This document shows, piece by piece, positions 32,301 through 43,193 of a stretch of 64,000 nt of DNA. Every line of letters starts with the position of its first letter. Positions within the stretch are counted from its first letter, which is position 1. The notes beneath the pieces were generated by a model. That model saw only the letters and a program-made list of their open reading frames with translations. It made no database searches and was not told where the DNA came from. This DNA comes from Branchiostoma floridae (lineage: Eukaryota; Chordata; Leptocardii; Amphioxiformes; Branchiostomatidae): positions 25,998,272 to 26,062,271 of the forward strand of contig NC_049980.1 of NCBI RefSeq assembly GCF_000003815.2. Reading direction: 5' to 3'. The translations under genes were made by a program, and so were the position numbers.

Positions 32301-33752
32301 TGGCTTGCTTGTTTTATACCGTGCTGTACACAAAGCGCAACATGTAACGTTTGAAAGGATTGCAACTCGCTGCCACTTTTTGAAAATTTGGACAAAGAAA
32401 CAAATTCCACATTAGAATTGTATCTACTGACTTCAGGCGGACTGCTGCGCCGTGGAATATTTTATGTCTATTATTTGAAGGTTTTAAAAAGTCATCTACA
32501 TGAAAAATGTCATCCACATCAAAGCACTTTCGTACTGACTTTAGGTGGAGTACAACCTTCTGTGCCGTGGGATCGAGTGGGAGCTGGTTGATGTCTGCAG
32601 GCGGGAGGGTATCGGTATCATCCCGTGGAGCCCGCTCAAAGGGTGCGGTGATGTTATTATCGTTTAATAGTAATAATAGTTTCTGTTTCCCACTGGTTAT
32701 TTCATCTGGAATCATCGGTTTCCAAGCCTGCCAAATGATATAAAACATCTGTCACTTGCATCTATCTTTTATAGCTGTACCTTTACTTTTACACTTTTGC
32801 TACTCGTGCTCAGAGGTCTGCTGACTGGGAAGTTCAAAAGAGAAGATGACGCGCCTGAGGGAACCAGAATCGCGGTCGTCACCAAGAAGGGAATGGACCT
32901 GGAGGGGGCCCCAGACTTCGAGAGGATTAAAAAAGATGACAAGACCTGGAAGATCATTGATGCCACGAAAAATGCAGCTGAGGCTGCTGGTAGGTTTATA
33001 CTTACTGCTCAACGTTTAGTGTAAAGTGTAGCCTGTTGCTGACGAGACAGACACATGCCCCTAATAAGTATTATAAGGAATAACGAAACCTGGCATCATT
33101 GGAGTCAAATTCACAGTGTATAGTCCATGTTTATCACTTTCAGGTAAAACCCCGGCGCAGGTTGCAATCCGCTGGCTGCTACAGAAGGACGTGGTGTCGT
33201 CTGTTATCATTGGCGCGAAAAGTCTTCAGCAGCTGGAGGACAACATGGGTGCCGCCACTGGCTGGGAGATCACGGAGGAACAGGTGAGGGAGCCATCCAT
33301 GCTAGCACTCTCACAGTATTGTAGTTCTAATGCAAATTTATGCAATATAAGACAACGAGACAATAGTATTCTTTTGCCAGTTTGGTATGCCCCCGTTTGC
33401 TTGCGGCATTTCTTCTAGGACCCCTGCAAGTTTTGTGACAAGTTCCAGTTGATGATGACTATATCACATGATCTCACACCTGCAAATAACTTCAATAACG
33501 TTACATGTTATCATGGCACAACAGCTACTGAGGGTACCCCACCAACGTCAAAATGTTGTGCCCAGGCATGTAGATAGTACAGAGTTTGCTGAAACATCTA
33601 TGGCTGGAAAGACCAAAACGTGATTTACTTTTTGTATCCCTCTGTCCCAGATGGCTGAGCTCGACACTGTCAGCCAGATGGAACCAACCTACCCCTACAG
33701 ACTGCTCACAAGGATGAACAGTGACAGGGTGAGGAAGAACATGTGCCAGTAG
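29330..33752 (+). CDS. Aldo-keto reductase copy F, complete (8 exons)
   Basis: Coding exons are 29330-29419, 29739-29863, 30136-30280, 31969-32142, 32545-32642, 32814-32989, 33144-33283 and 33651-33752, 1050 bp for 349 residues with all junctions GT..AG. The tetrad is present ([27 protein letters not shown]). Exon 3 is the short allele ([11 protein letters not shown]) otherwise seen only in copy B, while exons 5, 6 and 8 are of the C-F type ([24 protein letters not shown]). The site KVHYLGASN replaces KVRYLGASN. Intron 3 is 1.7 kb and holds two separate tandem repeats. Intron 1 is short (319 bp) like C and E. The promoter keeps the B/E type although a foldback element inserted just upstream. 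Likely cytosolic NADPH-dependent carbonyl reductase; substrate unknown. Confidence 0.9.
30490..31060 (+). repeat. ~155-bp diverged tandem repeat in intron 3 of copy F
   Basis: The phrase AATGACCTGCAATTTGGTAC.. recurs at about 30643, 30799 (AATGACCTGAAGTATGGTAT) and 30950 (AATGACATGGAATTTGGTAA), each preceded by (C/G)T(G/A)TACYCTGG. A more degenerate copy lies near 30500. Spacing is 151-156 bases. Confidence 0.6.
31220..31620 (+). repeat. ~112-137-bp tandem repeat in intron 3 of copy F
   Basis: GAAGAGTCCATTC or its variants start at 31229, 31366, 31478 and 31605. Each is followed by a shared order of TTGGAC, TGATTAT, CATTTTAG and CTGGTCTATTTT. A separate family from the repeat just upstream. 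Confidence 0.6.
32437..32460 (+). pseudogene. Vestigial exon-5 start (copy F)
   Basis: GACTTCAG, then GCGGACTGCTGCGCCGTGGAAT, repeats the first bases of exon 5 about 110 bases before the real acceptor at 32545. It keeps a usable-looking AG but no donor. Confidence 0.5.
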
Positions 33753-36700
33753 AGTTCCAAGTGGCACTACCAACGGCGTTGTTAGACAGATATTACTTCC
33801 ACAACCTGGATTAATGTACACTACGTCGGATATCGATTTTGAATGATAAACAGTACAGCTTGAACGAATGAGATCAGACTATAGATGTTTATTGGATAGG
33901 AAAGATCTTCATACATGGTTCTCATTTAAGCACTGCTACTACTTTATCTCCAGCTGGTTGTTGCCACTCAGCGCTGTATATGGTATGTTTTGTATCCTGT
34001 TTCAGTCACATCAAAAGGTGACGAAAGACCAAACAGAACTTCAATAACAAGAAACACATCAATTCCCACAGATGCCACATTATTGCTTTTAATGACCAGG
34101 ACCCATACATTCACTTTTCTGTGCCTTTGAGATAAGTACTCTTAAAGGTAAGTAGGCAGAACTGACAGTCAACACTCTCTGTTAGTTGAATGGCAAGTAT
34201 TTAGCTTGACACCTATTGTTTTGATAAGCTATGTAAAACAACCACTCATTCACTTTTACATGAATGAATGGAATATACCACCAGGCTGGTAGTGATGGGA
34301 TTACTTTGCGATCAATGTTTGATAGCTACAGGTCTCTTCTCTATGATATACCGCACATGTTCACTGTTTCCACCACTCTTCACCCATCTGTGTAATCATT
34401 CCTTTATCACATTTCACCAGTGTAACTGTCACCTTGCGGCGGCCACATCCATGTACCCAACATTGGTTACAACAGAAGTCAGCAGGGAATGGGGTAATCT
34501 ACAACACAACCTCCTCATTTTGTAGATTCCACATGAAATTGTACAAAGCATTCATTCCATATCTCCAGATCTCATTCCAGATCTCATCCAGTATCATTTT
34601 ACAAGACCAGGTTGTCCATAACTTTGGCTATTTACATCTCTACCGTGATAGGCATTGACACAGTTATGTTAAACATTATTTGCAACGCATAATAAATGGG
34701 AAAATCCTTTGATTTTGAATGGCACTCCAGGTCCCAACACAATAACACCTAGACCTTACATGGCTCATGCCACTGTCTGTATGTATGTTGGTTGACAGTT
34801 TATACATTCAAAAGGTCTTTACTATTTTGCAAGACTCTATGGCTTTACAAATGGATGTTTTTTAAAACATGTTGGACATACATGTATAGAAATTAAAATT
34901 TCTATACATGTATGTCCAACATGTTTCTTCAACAAAACATCTTGATCGGCTGAAATCCAAATTTCTCCATGATAGGTACGTGATCGCCAAGATTTTTTCT
35001 TCTGACATATGCTCTCAACCCTTTCATTTCTACATCAGCTGTACAGGTACATCCTTCCACCAGGCCATATCATCCCTCTGAGCTCAAACTGCCTGCCTTC
35101 CCATCAAAAATATTCCAGTAGTTTTTACATGATTGTAAGGTGTTCTGTGACAACACTACCATTCTATACATCTGATTAGTACCAGAATCACAAAAACAGG
35201 CACTTGGTGGTCAAGTGTACTAACACAAAATAAACCCTACAGTTCTACTGTGTAATACAGATACCAATACCAGTACCATACTCAATATCGATACTGTGCC
35301 CACACATTCACCAACAGATGCAAGCAACTCATTACCACATTCCCCTGAACTCTTGCTTCTACAGTACATTGCAATAAAACTTTTGAATACACACACACCT
35401 TTATCATTAATTCATATACTATTAACATTATACCCTTAGTATTCTACTCAATAAATATGTCACATTTTGAGATATTGCATTGACAATATATTGAATTAGA
35501 ATGTTTAAAAAAAAAAGTGATGACGTTTACACAGAAAAATTCAGTTTCTGATACACAAAATAATCAACACAAGTAAGTACACACTATCTAACGTTAGCAT
35601 TGCACATTCTCAAATCTATTTTGCTATCTTTCAAAAAGACTTGAAGAAAAATACATATGGAGTAATATTCATTAGTGTACTGAGCCAGCAATGTCAATAA
35701 AAATGTTGCTTTTTGCAATAATAAACCATTCCACCCATTGCACACTAATGAGTAACAGTAACACACCTACAAAAGTCGTCATTTATCTGATGTTCCTCAG
35801 GCCTGTGGTCATATTACATGTAAGTCTAGGTGTTCCCAAGCAGCATATCATTGTATTTCTGTGAAGGCAATGTACAAACCAATCTGAATGGGGCTTTCAG
35901 GGTAACATCAGAAAACATGAAAGCAAGCAATCAACATGTAGAACAGGGCTTCTATTAACCAAAAACCATTGGCCACCCACTTAGTATGGCAAGCCAGACA
36001 ACAGTACATAATAGAAATAAACATTGGATGCAGAACCTGCAAAGAATTCATGGTTCAGGCTTGTAGCAAACAATCAGATCCAAAGTTGAAGTTTGTAGCA
36101 ACCAATCAGCACCAAGGACAGTGCTAGTGGCAGGTGGTAACAACAATTAAGGTTTTTGTTGTCCAAAAATTGAACCAAGGACTACAGAGACTATGAAGCT
36201 TTCTGGAACACCTGATAATTATTAGGAAAAATGGACTGGGACACTGCAACAAATACCTTTTCTTGATGCCAGCAGGACTGTGTGGTTTTTTTAGGACTTT
36301 TAATGAGGTTAGACAGCTGTGCACGTTGAAACTCCACATGTCCAGAGATTTTCCTGTCTAATGTTGTAACCACAGAAGTAATGCACGCTTCAACAAACAC
36401 ACCTCTGTAGGGTACACCCAGGGTACACCTGACTGGACAAGCTTTACGGAGTTAATTTCACAGTCAAAACACATTTACTGTGTGACGCACTTCAAGCAAG
36501 CCAGACAAAATGTTAAATCAAGCAGATGTAATCAGTCTGTGACAACAACATCTGTATCTGTGCCTTGTTACCCCTCCATTTGTAGCCTTAGGTGACATTC
36601 CAACAGCAATGAGAATAGAAACATTCACACTCCGTTGACTATTGCACAAGATATTAATGTCATAATGGAAGAGGTGGGTAAAAGACTATGTTGCACTGTT

Positions 36701-37870
36701 CCCAGGAAAATAATGTCAAACATAACGTTGAATATACAGTGTTATACTTACACTGTGATATCACCAGACGTTTAGATCTCTTCTATGTAATATTACAAAG
36801 TACAGAAACAGGGTACGTACTAAAAATTCTTGTTCACAATTCTGAGATTTTTAGAACAGCTTCATGCACATCTTTCCTAGAAAATATCTGTCCTAACTTT
36901 GGAAACCCTTCTTCCAATTTCTTAAAATTCAAGATTAAAAAATCAATCCAATCTACCTCTACTTTCCTGTTACTATCCCTCATAGTGACCAATTGTTTAG
37001 AGAAATAAAATGTCCTTGTATTTTCATGCATGTCTAGAAAACATACTTCTAATGTACACAAATGATGGAAGCAAAGAACACCTAAAATACCTACTGGATA
37101 AAATGTTCTCTTTTTAAAATGTAAAAAACATGAATTCTATTTCTTTTGTAAAACATTTCATATGCTGCAACACAAAAAGCAGTATCTCAAATCTTTTTTT
37201 TTCTGGTCTCCAATGTCATCCCATTGTCTTCATCTTTGGCAACAAATCTGGGTGGTTTTGATCTTCATAATGGTAGACCAATGGTAGCCATTTCTAAGTG
37301 TTCACTAGGTTCCTGGATACCCTATTTTTTCCAACTTGAGCACTAGAATGACATTGATTCTACATGCTAAAGAGCAGAGCTTTTATCTGCAAACTGCATT
37401 CATAATCTACAGAGGTTGACTAAATGCTGCCTACAGGATGCAAAAGGTTAAGAGATGGACAAGACAAAGAAGTGACAAAATAAATAAACATAAAAACAAA
37501 TTATTACAACTTATAAATCACACACATCAGTCTGCAGCAACTATACGCTGTCAGTTACGTGTTTGTAAAGATAGCTGCCCAACAAAACACTAATTCCTGC
37601 TACACTGGGCAGATCTGTTCCACAGCATCCCCAAAGCTAGTCTGTAAGAAAGTCATCAATCCCAATGTTTCTGTTCTATAAAAACTCCAGTTAACAACAA
37701 GACTATTACATACCCTATGGCTGTCTCCTTACAGGTACAGTGCACCAGTGCATGGCACTCTTTTGTTTGGACCCTCACTACACCTGGTTTGCACCAGCAT
37801 CTGTTATTCCTAAAAAAATGTTAAGTAATTCAGGTAGCTAATTAATTTTTGATCTTGTCCTCAGCTGAAC
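33753..37870. other. Intergenic region between AKR copy F and TMEM65
   Basis: The first ~800 bases are the 3' flank of copy F, homologous to the flanks of C, D and E (CACTTTTCTGTGCCTTTGA; ACCACCAG.CTG.TAGTGAT). The rest is AT-rich unique-looking sequence without coding. Part next to 37871 is probably the TMEM65 3' UTR on the - strand. The one notable structure is the perfect palindrome at 34865. Confidence 0.6.
34865..34926. repeat. Perfect 62-bp palindrome
   Basis: Two 30-base arms (starting AAACATGTTGGACATACATG) are exact reverse complements separated only by AA. It contains repeated ACATGTAT/ATACATGT cores. No coding or known family recognised. Confidence 0.9.
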
Positions 37871-40800
37871 TTATTCTGTTTTCGATGAAGCTTCCTTGTT
37901 GTCATGATCCTTCTCTCGTCTTGGGAGAAAGTAGAGCGGCAGCATGCCCAGGAGGCAGCCTACTGTCACACCAAAAACACGACCCTGGAGAAAACATGAA
38001 GACATGATTTGTTGAGCGCTATGAGTGCAGTCGATCCTGATCTCAACAGCCACTCAAGGGACTTAAGAAAAATGGTTGGTGACTGTTGGTGGCCGAGGGG
38101 CATAACAATGTAAAATTGGACGTGACTCTATGGTACCGGTTGAAATTTGTCTTTCCTAAGCAGCAAAATTCTGTCCATGGATAGAGGGACAAATGCTGAG
38201 TTGATATCTATGTACAGCTGGGACAAACTGCTTGTTACAAGCAGATTACTGATAGCATCATTGAGAATACTGATGACGTACCAGATTTGCTGCCCATTTT
38301 GAAGAAGACATGTCCAGTTGCTGAGGAGTCAGCTCCGGTGATGGGAGCCCCACTTTCAACGCCAGCACCTCAACATAACTTGCTGCTCTGTTTATTTAAA
38401 AAAGAATATACATAACACTCAAAAGTGAAATTTACATCTACACAAGTGGTATCTGTAGGGATCCCTAAACTTTAACTAAGCACATAAATCTCAACATCTG
38501 GTTTATCGCTTGGTGTCCCCCGGCCCATCCTGTAAGTATTACATGTGCTTTCACATCCTACATTGTATGTAGAGGTTTGATGACGGTTTCCAGCTACCAC
38601 TGTCTACATGTACACATGAAAAGTCTTGCTGTCTCTGTTTGTCTTGCGATTTCTGTAAATGCAGAATATTCGCGGTGGTTTTATGTTTTTCCATGGTGGT
38701 AAGAGACTACAGTGCATGCTGCTACCGCGAACTTAAAACCACTGCAAACTGTCCTTTTCCCGTTACCGTGAAATTAAATCCCCGTGAAATTAAATGCATT
38801 TACAGTAATCTAATAAACTGTGATGTCAGTGAAGTAGAAGCAAGGAAGACACAAGTGTAAACAAATGATCATCTTAACAATCTGTTTGCTATGTTTTATG
38901 ATTGATCCCTTTTATTTCTTTTTTGTTTTGCGACTAATAATCTTGCTAATAATTCAACTAAATTCTGGTATACTTACCCCAGCCCAAATAGGTCTGATAA
39001 CAAGTTGCCCAATCCAGCAGCTAATAAAAATACATGAAACAGAATACATACTTTCAATCCATCTTATGTTGAAAGCGCAATCCACAAAAATCAAATATTT
39101 AAGTATTCTGGTGAAAGGAAATAAGCCTTTGCAACTTTAGCAGACAGAAAGACAATTATCAGGGTACTGCAAAAGACAAATTCTTATCTAGCAGAAATAT
39201 ATATGTGTTTCATCCTTACCTGCTAATGTTGAGATGCCTAGAGCAGTTCCTATCGTCACATCTATGTAATCACCCTGAAATGGAACGAAAATGGTTGAAC
39301 AATATAGTCATGAGGAAAGGATACTTCATTCCATGAGTAAAGTACTAGTAACAGCAGAAAAGACCATTTACTAGTACCTACTAGTAACATTCAATACTAA
39401 CTGTTTTATTTTCATACATCACATTCTTCTTTCCTGTGTATTTTCTCTTTTGTATCTTTCCAAATATTGTAGCCTGTCAGGCAAACAGTTTTAAAACACT
39501 GTTGTCAATACAAAAGTAATCAAATCTCTAATAACCATATTAATCATGTTATTTGCAATGTACTATGTAATAGAAAATGAAAGCACAGCAGTGATACTAG
39601 AATGATACAGCAATGGTCTGACAACATTCTTGCCTTGGGAGAATAATCTATCCTAAAAAACAATTTCCTTCGACAAGAAATGACTTTCAACACATTGCAG
39701 CTGCAGATCCATCATGCATCTTATCTAGACAGTTATGTTATCAATGAAAAAAGTGGTATCATATCAGGAAAGTTCCTTAAGCAAGCTGTCATGCACTCAA
39801 ATAAAAACTAATGAAGGCTTCCTATTCAGGTCAATTCCTTAGAGCATACATCTCATGATAAGAAAGAATGCCCAAGCAGGATGGGTTTGATATTTGCTTT
39901 ATATGGTTGGGTTTTCAGGGATTCAACATTCTGGACGAATACTAAAAGCCCAGAAATTTGCACACAATGCTGTTTTAACCACACATTGTTCTAATTTCTC
40001 TAAATTGGAGGTATTCTATATATGTTAAGGTTAAACAGTTGTTTTTATCCAACATGATATGATATAAAAGATAATATCCATGATGCACACATTACAATCA
40101 AAATATATCTTCATGCAAATGTTCACATTGTGTGATGTAAGCAAATATAAATGAAAACATCTGTAATAATACCAAATACAATAAGAACCATACATACTGC
40201 AACTAACATAACAGCATTGTCCAGAAAGCCAAAGCCTATGAATGGCAAGATATTGTGTGTGGCAACTGGAAGGAATAGAAAAACATACATACATTCAGAA
40301 CTCATATCAATATCTGTTGTTAGTTTCATGTCAAAGCAATCCTAAACAGTACATAAAGCACATGCACATATGACTTCTTTTTCATATCATGAAGTGTGTT
40401 CAATGTTACCATTAACAAACAACTAAGAAAATGAAATGAAAATTGAAAAGCATGGATCTATTTCGTATTTGGCAGACTGTCAACTTATTGTTGTTGGTTT
40501 TGACCTTGCTAAATTGAGAAAGTCATGTTTGATTGCAGCAGTTGTGAGTTTGTCCAGGCAATGCAGGAGTGATGTTTATTTGGTTTGGACACACTTACCG
40601 AGCCATAATTGTCTGGATGTTGGTCTAATTGATGGATTCCCTACAGAGGTACAACAAAAGGTGAAGTTACAAACATTGAAATATACATCATAATATTCCA
40701 ATGTGATCTAAATTTCAAACAGCAAAAAGAGAACACAGCTTTCACATAAACTTTATAGTATTTTTATTAAAACTTGACACAAAAATACAAAACTTTTCTA

Positions 40801-42377
40801 ATCAGGATACCTTTTAATCATTGGTTTTAATTCTTCTATGTCTTGAATTTTGAGAGTTTTTATAATATAAATATGTGTGGAAAGGGTAATCAAGTATATT
40901 TCTGACTCACATACCCTCTATTTCTTTGATCTTCCATGTATCAAATTTTTCACTGAAGAAATACATTTATATTTCCAAAGTGCTCTTTAAATGGCATAGC
41001 CCATGTCAGCTTGGGAAACAAGAAGCTATTTACTATCAGTATCACTCCAAAAAATTATTTGCACACAAAGTCTCACACACACTGAAACTCACTATCCATT
41101 CTAACATCAGTTTTTCCCCATTGTTCGAGGGTTAGACATGCTTGCACATTGGATGTCGTGGTTTGACGGCAGATCTCCAGCTGCTTCTGTCCTGCAAGTT
41201 TACATTATAGAGGATGAGATGGTTTGTTTTTTGGTCAGCTATGTGGGTTCTGTCCTTCCACGGTCATGTAGAAATGCCATAATTGTGCTAAGGCACCATT
41301 TCAGTTTCCAGTGGCATTGTTAAGGATAACGTTAAACATGATATCAGTACTTCCTTTCAGGAATGGAGAGTTACTGACCCGGGTGTCCCAGACCAATTTG
41401 GTAAAAGAATTCAATTTCAAGCTCAAGAGACTGTGAAAGTAAAATACAACTTATGTTTTCTTGTTCAATACAAACTTAATCCAATCCTGAACAATAATTT
41501 CACGCCTGATAAATCCTAATTATGACTATGAGTGACAAACTGTGCTATGATTGAAATGGGTCTTAACATTGCCAACACAAACAAACAACATATTCGATTG
41601 TCAATTTGCTTAGAACTCAATTTCATCCTCTAGCATGGAAACCCGTTGAGCTTTTAGTTAATTGAGGCCAAATCCTTTTGCCACACGATGATGCAGCTTT
41701 TAGTACAATTATGTAAATGAAAAACTATTAGCTCCTTCAATCAACTGAATGCACAAATTGCTGCTGATTGAGTAAACCACACATATTAAGCATTCCAGGC
41801 TAGCCTTAAGACTTGATTTGTAAAAACAAAAAGGACCAACAAGCATGTGTGACCATATACAACTAGACAGTCTAAAATATAACAACGTCCAAAATGGAGT
41901 TCTCATTAAAAACAAGTCATGATCTAGTCATAAACAACAGACGACCATGATGTACCGTTACTTTGCAGGGCGCACTGTGTCATACACTTATATGTTGGGA
42001 CTGAAAATTTGGATTCATACATGCCCTTACCATGGATATTCCTCGTCTTCTCATTCTATAGAATAGATCTAGTGGAAAGACAAGTAGATAAAGCAACAGA
42101 TACCGATACCTTGGCCCTCCTGTGATTCAAACTTCTGTAACTCAAGAAGCAGCGTCTGTCGTTCCATCTTCCGCAGCGTGTATACAAATTCCTTGGCGCC
42201 TTCTGGTTTGTCTAATGTGTACTCATAGACAGTCCTGTGCTGGAAAAAGGCTGGGAGATAATTTGTTCCGGACCGGAGCAGTACATGGTCGTGACACAAC
42301 GATCGGACGACAGTAGAGGTGACAGCCTGAGAAAATCTGGTCATGACAGCCGCCATTTTGGATCCAACTGTAAACAT
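37871..42377 (-). CDS. TMEM65: TMEM65, mitochondrial inner-membrane protein (7 exons)
   Basis: Coding exons on the - strand are 42377-42110, 40640-40599, 40265-40198, 39274-39220, 39020-38978, 38387-38282 and 37984-37871, 696 bp for 231 residues (224 if the second ATG at 42356 is used). All junctions are GT..AG and phases agree. Matches to the vertebrate protein as recalled: EGAKEFVYTLRKMERQTLL (exon 1), HNILPFIGFGFLDNA (exon 3), GTALGISTLAAAGLGN (exons 4-5), SYVEVLALKVGL then LTPQQLDM (exon 6), and GVTVGCLLGMLPLYF (exon 7). The N terminus is basic and serine/threonine-rich, as in a mitochondrial targeting peptide. Three glycine-rich membrane segments fall at about residues 108-126, 130-148 and 195-211. 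TMEM65 is known as an inner-membrane protein needed for mitochondrial sodium-dependent calcium efflux. The length is close to the human 240 residues. Confidence 0.93.
38653..38805. mobile_element. Short inverted-repeat element in TMEM65 intron
   Basis: The 153-bp element is bounded by perfect 11-bp inverted ends (CTGTAAATGCA..TGCATTTACAG). Its inside is imperfectly palindromic (TTCGCGGTGGTTTTA and CTACCGCGAACTTAAAACCA). This CGCG/AATT-type repeat is a non-autonomous MITE-like family. It lies between TMEM65 exons 6 and 5. Confidence 0.6.
42345..42362 (-). promoter_or_regulatory. YY1-type motif over the TMEM65 start codon
   Basis: On the - strand CCAAAATGGCGGCTGTC fits the YY1 consensus AANATGGCGGC. 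Its ATG is the second in-frame start (MAAVMTRF). This motif commonly lies just downstream of the transcription start of housekeeping and mitochondrial genes. That favours the 42356 start and a TSS a few bases upstream. Confidence 0.6.
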
Positions 42378-42789
42378 GGAATTTACATTCGCCTAATCAT
42401 ATTCACGCTCCCTTCACTCGCACTGTCTCAAGCAAACTCAATTCAAACGGCATTTCGTTACTTAAGTAGTTGAATTGATTACGTTAATCCATTACTAATG
42501 AGTCTTTAGCCACGTTTGGCTCAAAAGATTAACTTGATAATTAGCAACATTCGGATTCGAGTGAACAGGCGGCTAATTTTACCGTCGGGAGGCATACACA
42601 CGAGCGACATCTAGCGACTTTTAGATAAATCACAGCATGCACCACAGAAAAAGTGTAATGCGGTGCACGTGTCCCAGAGGGCGTAGGGATACATTTAAAA
42701 ACATATAAATCATTTACTTACCCGAGAATTTCAATGAGACATTCGTCAGCAGTGATTCAGCACAATTAGACACTTTGCTTCTCTTTGCT

Positions 42790-43193
42790 TTTTCCCCAGT
42801 GGGTTTTTAAAAAGCAAACTAAAAGAGGCCTTCAGATACAGGCAGAAGATCGATAGCCTACGGTGGACTCAATGTCTGGATCCAACCTACCGCCAGACAC
42901 ACGTCCGGCCCCAAATCTGACATGCTTTCAGAGACTATTAAGAAAAAGAAATGACCAAAACGAACGGACACGGACTATGGACGCTGAGCATTCGTTCTAC
43001 TAATGTTTTGTACCATGTAATGTTATATGTAGTGATATATGTTAATAGATTTATCAGGACTCGATGTAATCTGTATCTGTATCTGTCATGATATGATCTC
43101 ATGGGTCATGACCTCAACGAAAAGCGGCCTGTAGGCCGATTTGAACTTCTCATGAATAAATAAGCTTAAGGTTCAAACAAACAAACAAACAAA
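42790..43193 (+). mobile_element. Retroelement 3' end with CAAA tail
   Basis: The sequence runs GGACACGGACTATGGACGC.., CGGCCTGTAGGCCGATTTG, CATGAATAAATAAG and ends in (CAAA)n at 43174-43192. That order (polyadenylation hexamer, then short tandem tail) fits the 3' end of a non-LTR element. The first part may encode the last residues of its ORF, but I cannot name the family. Confidence 0.5.
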
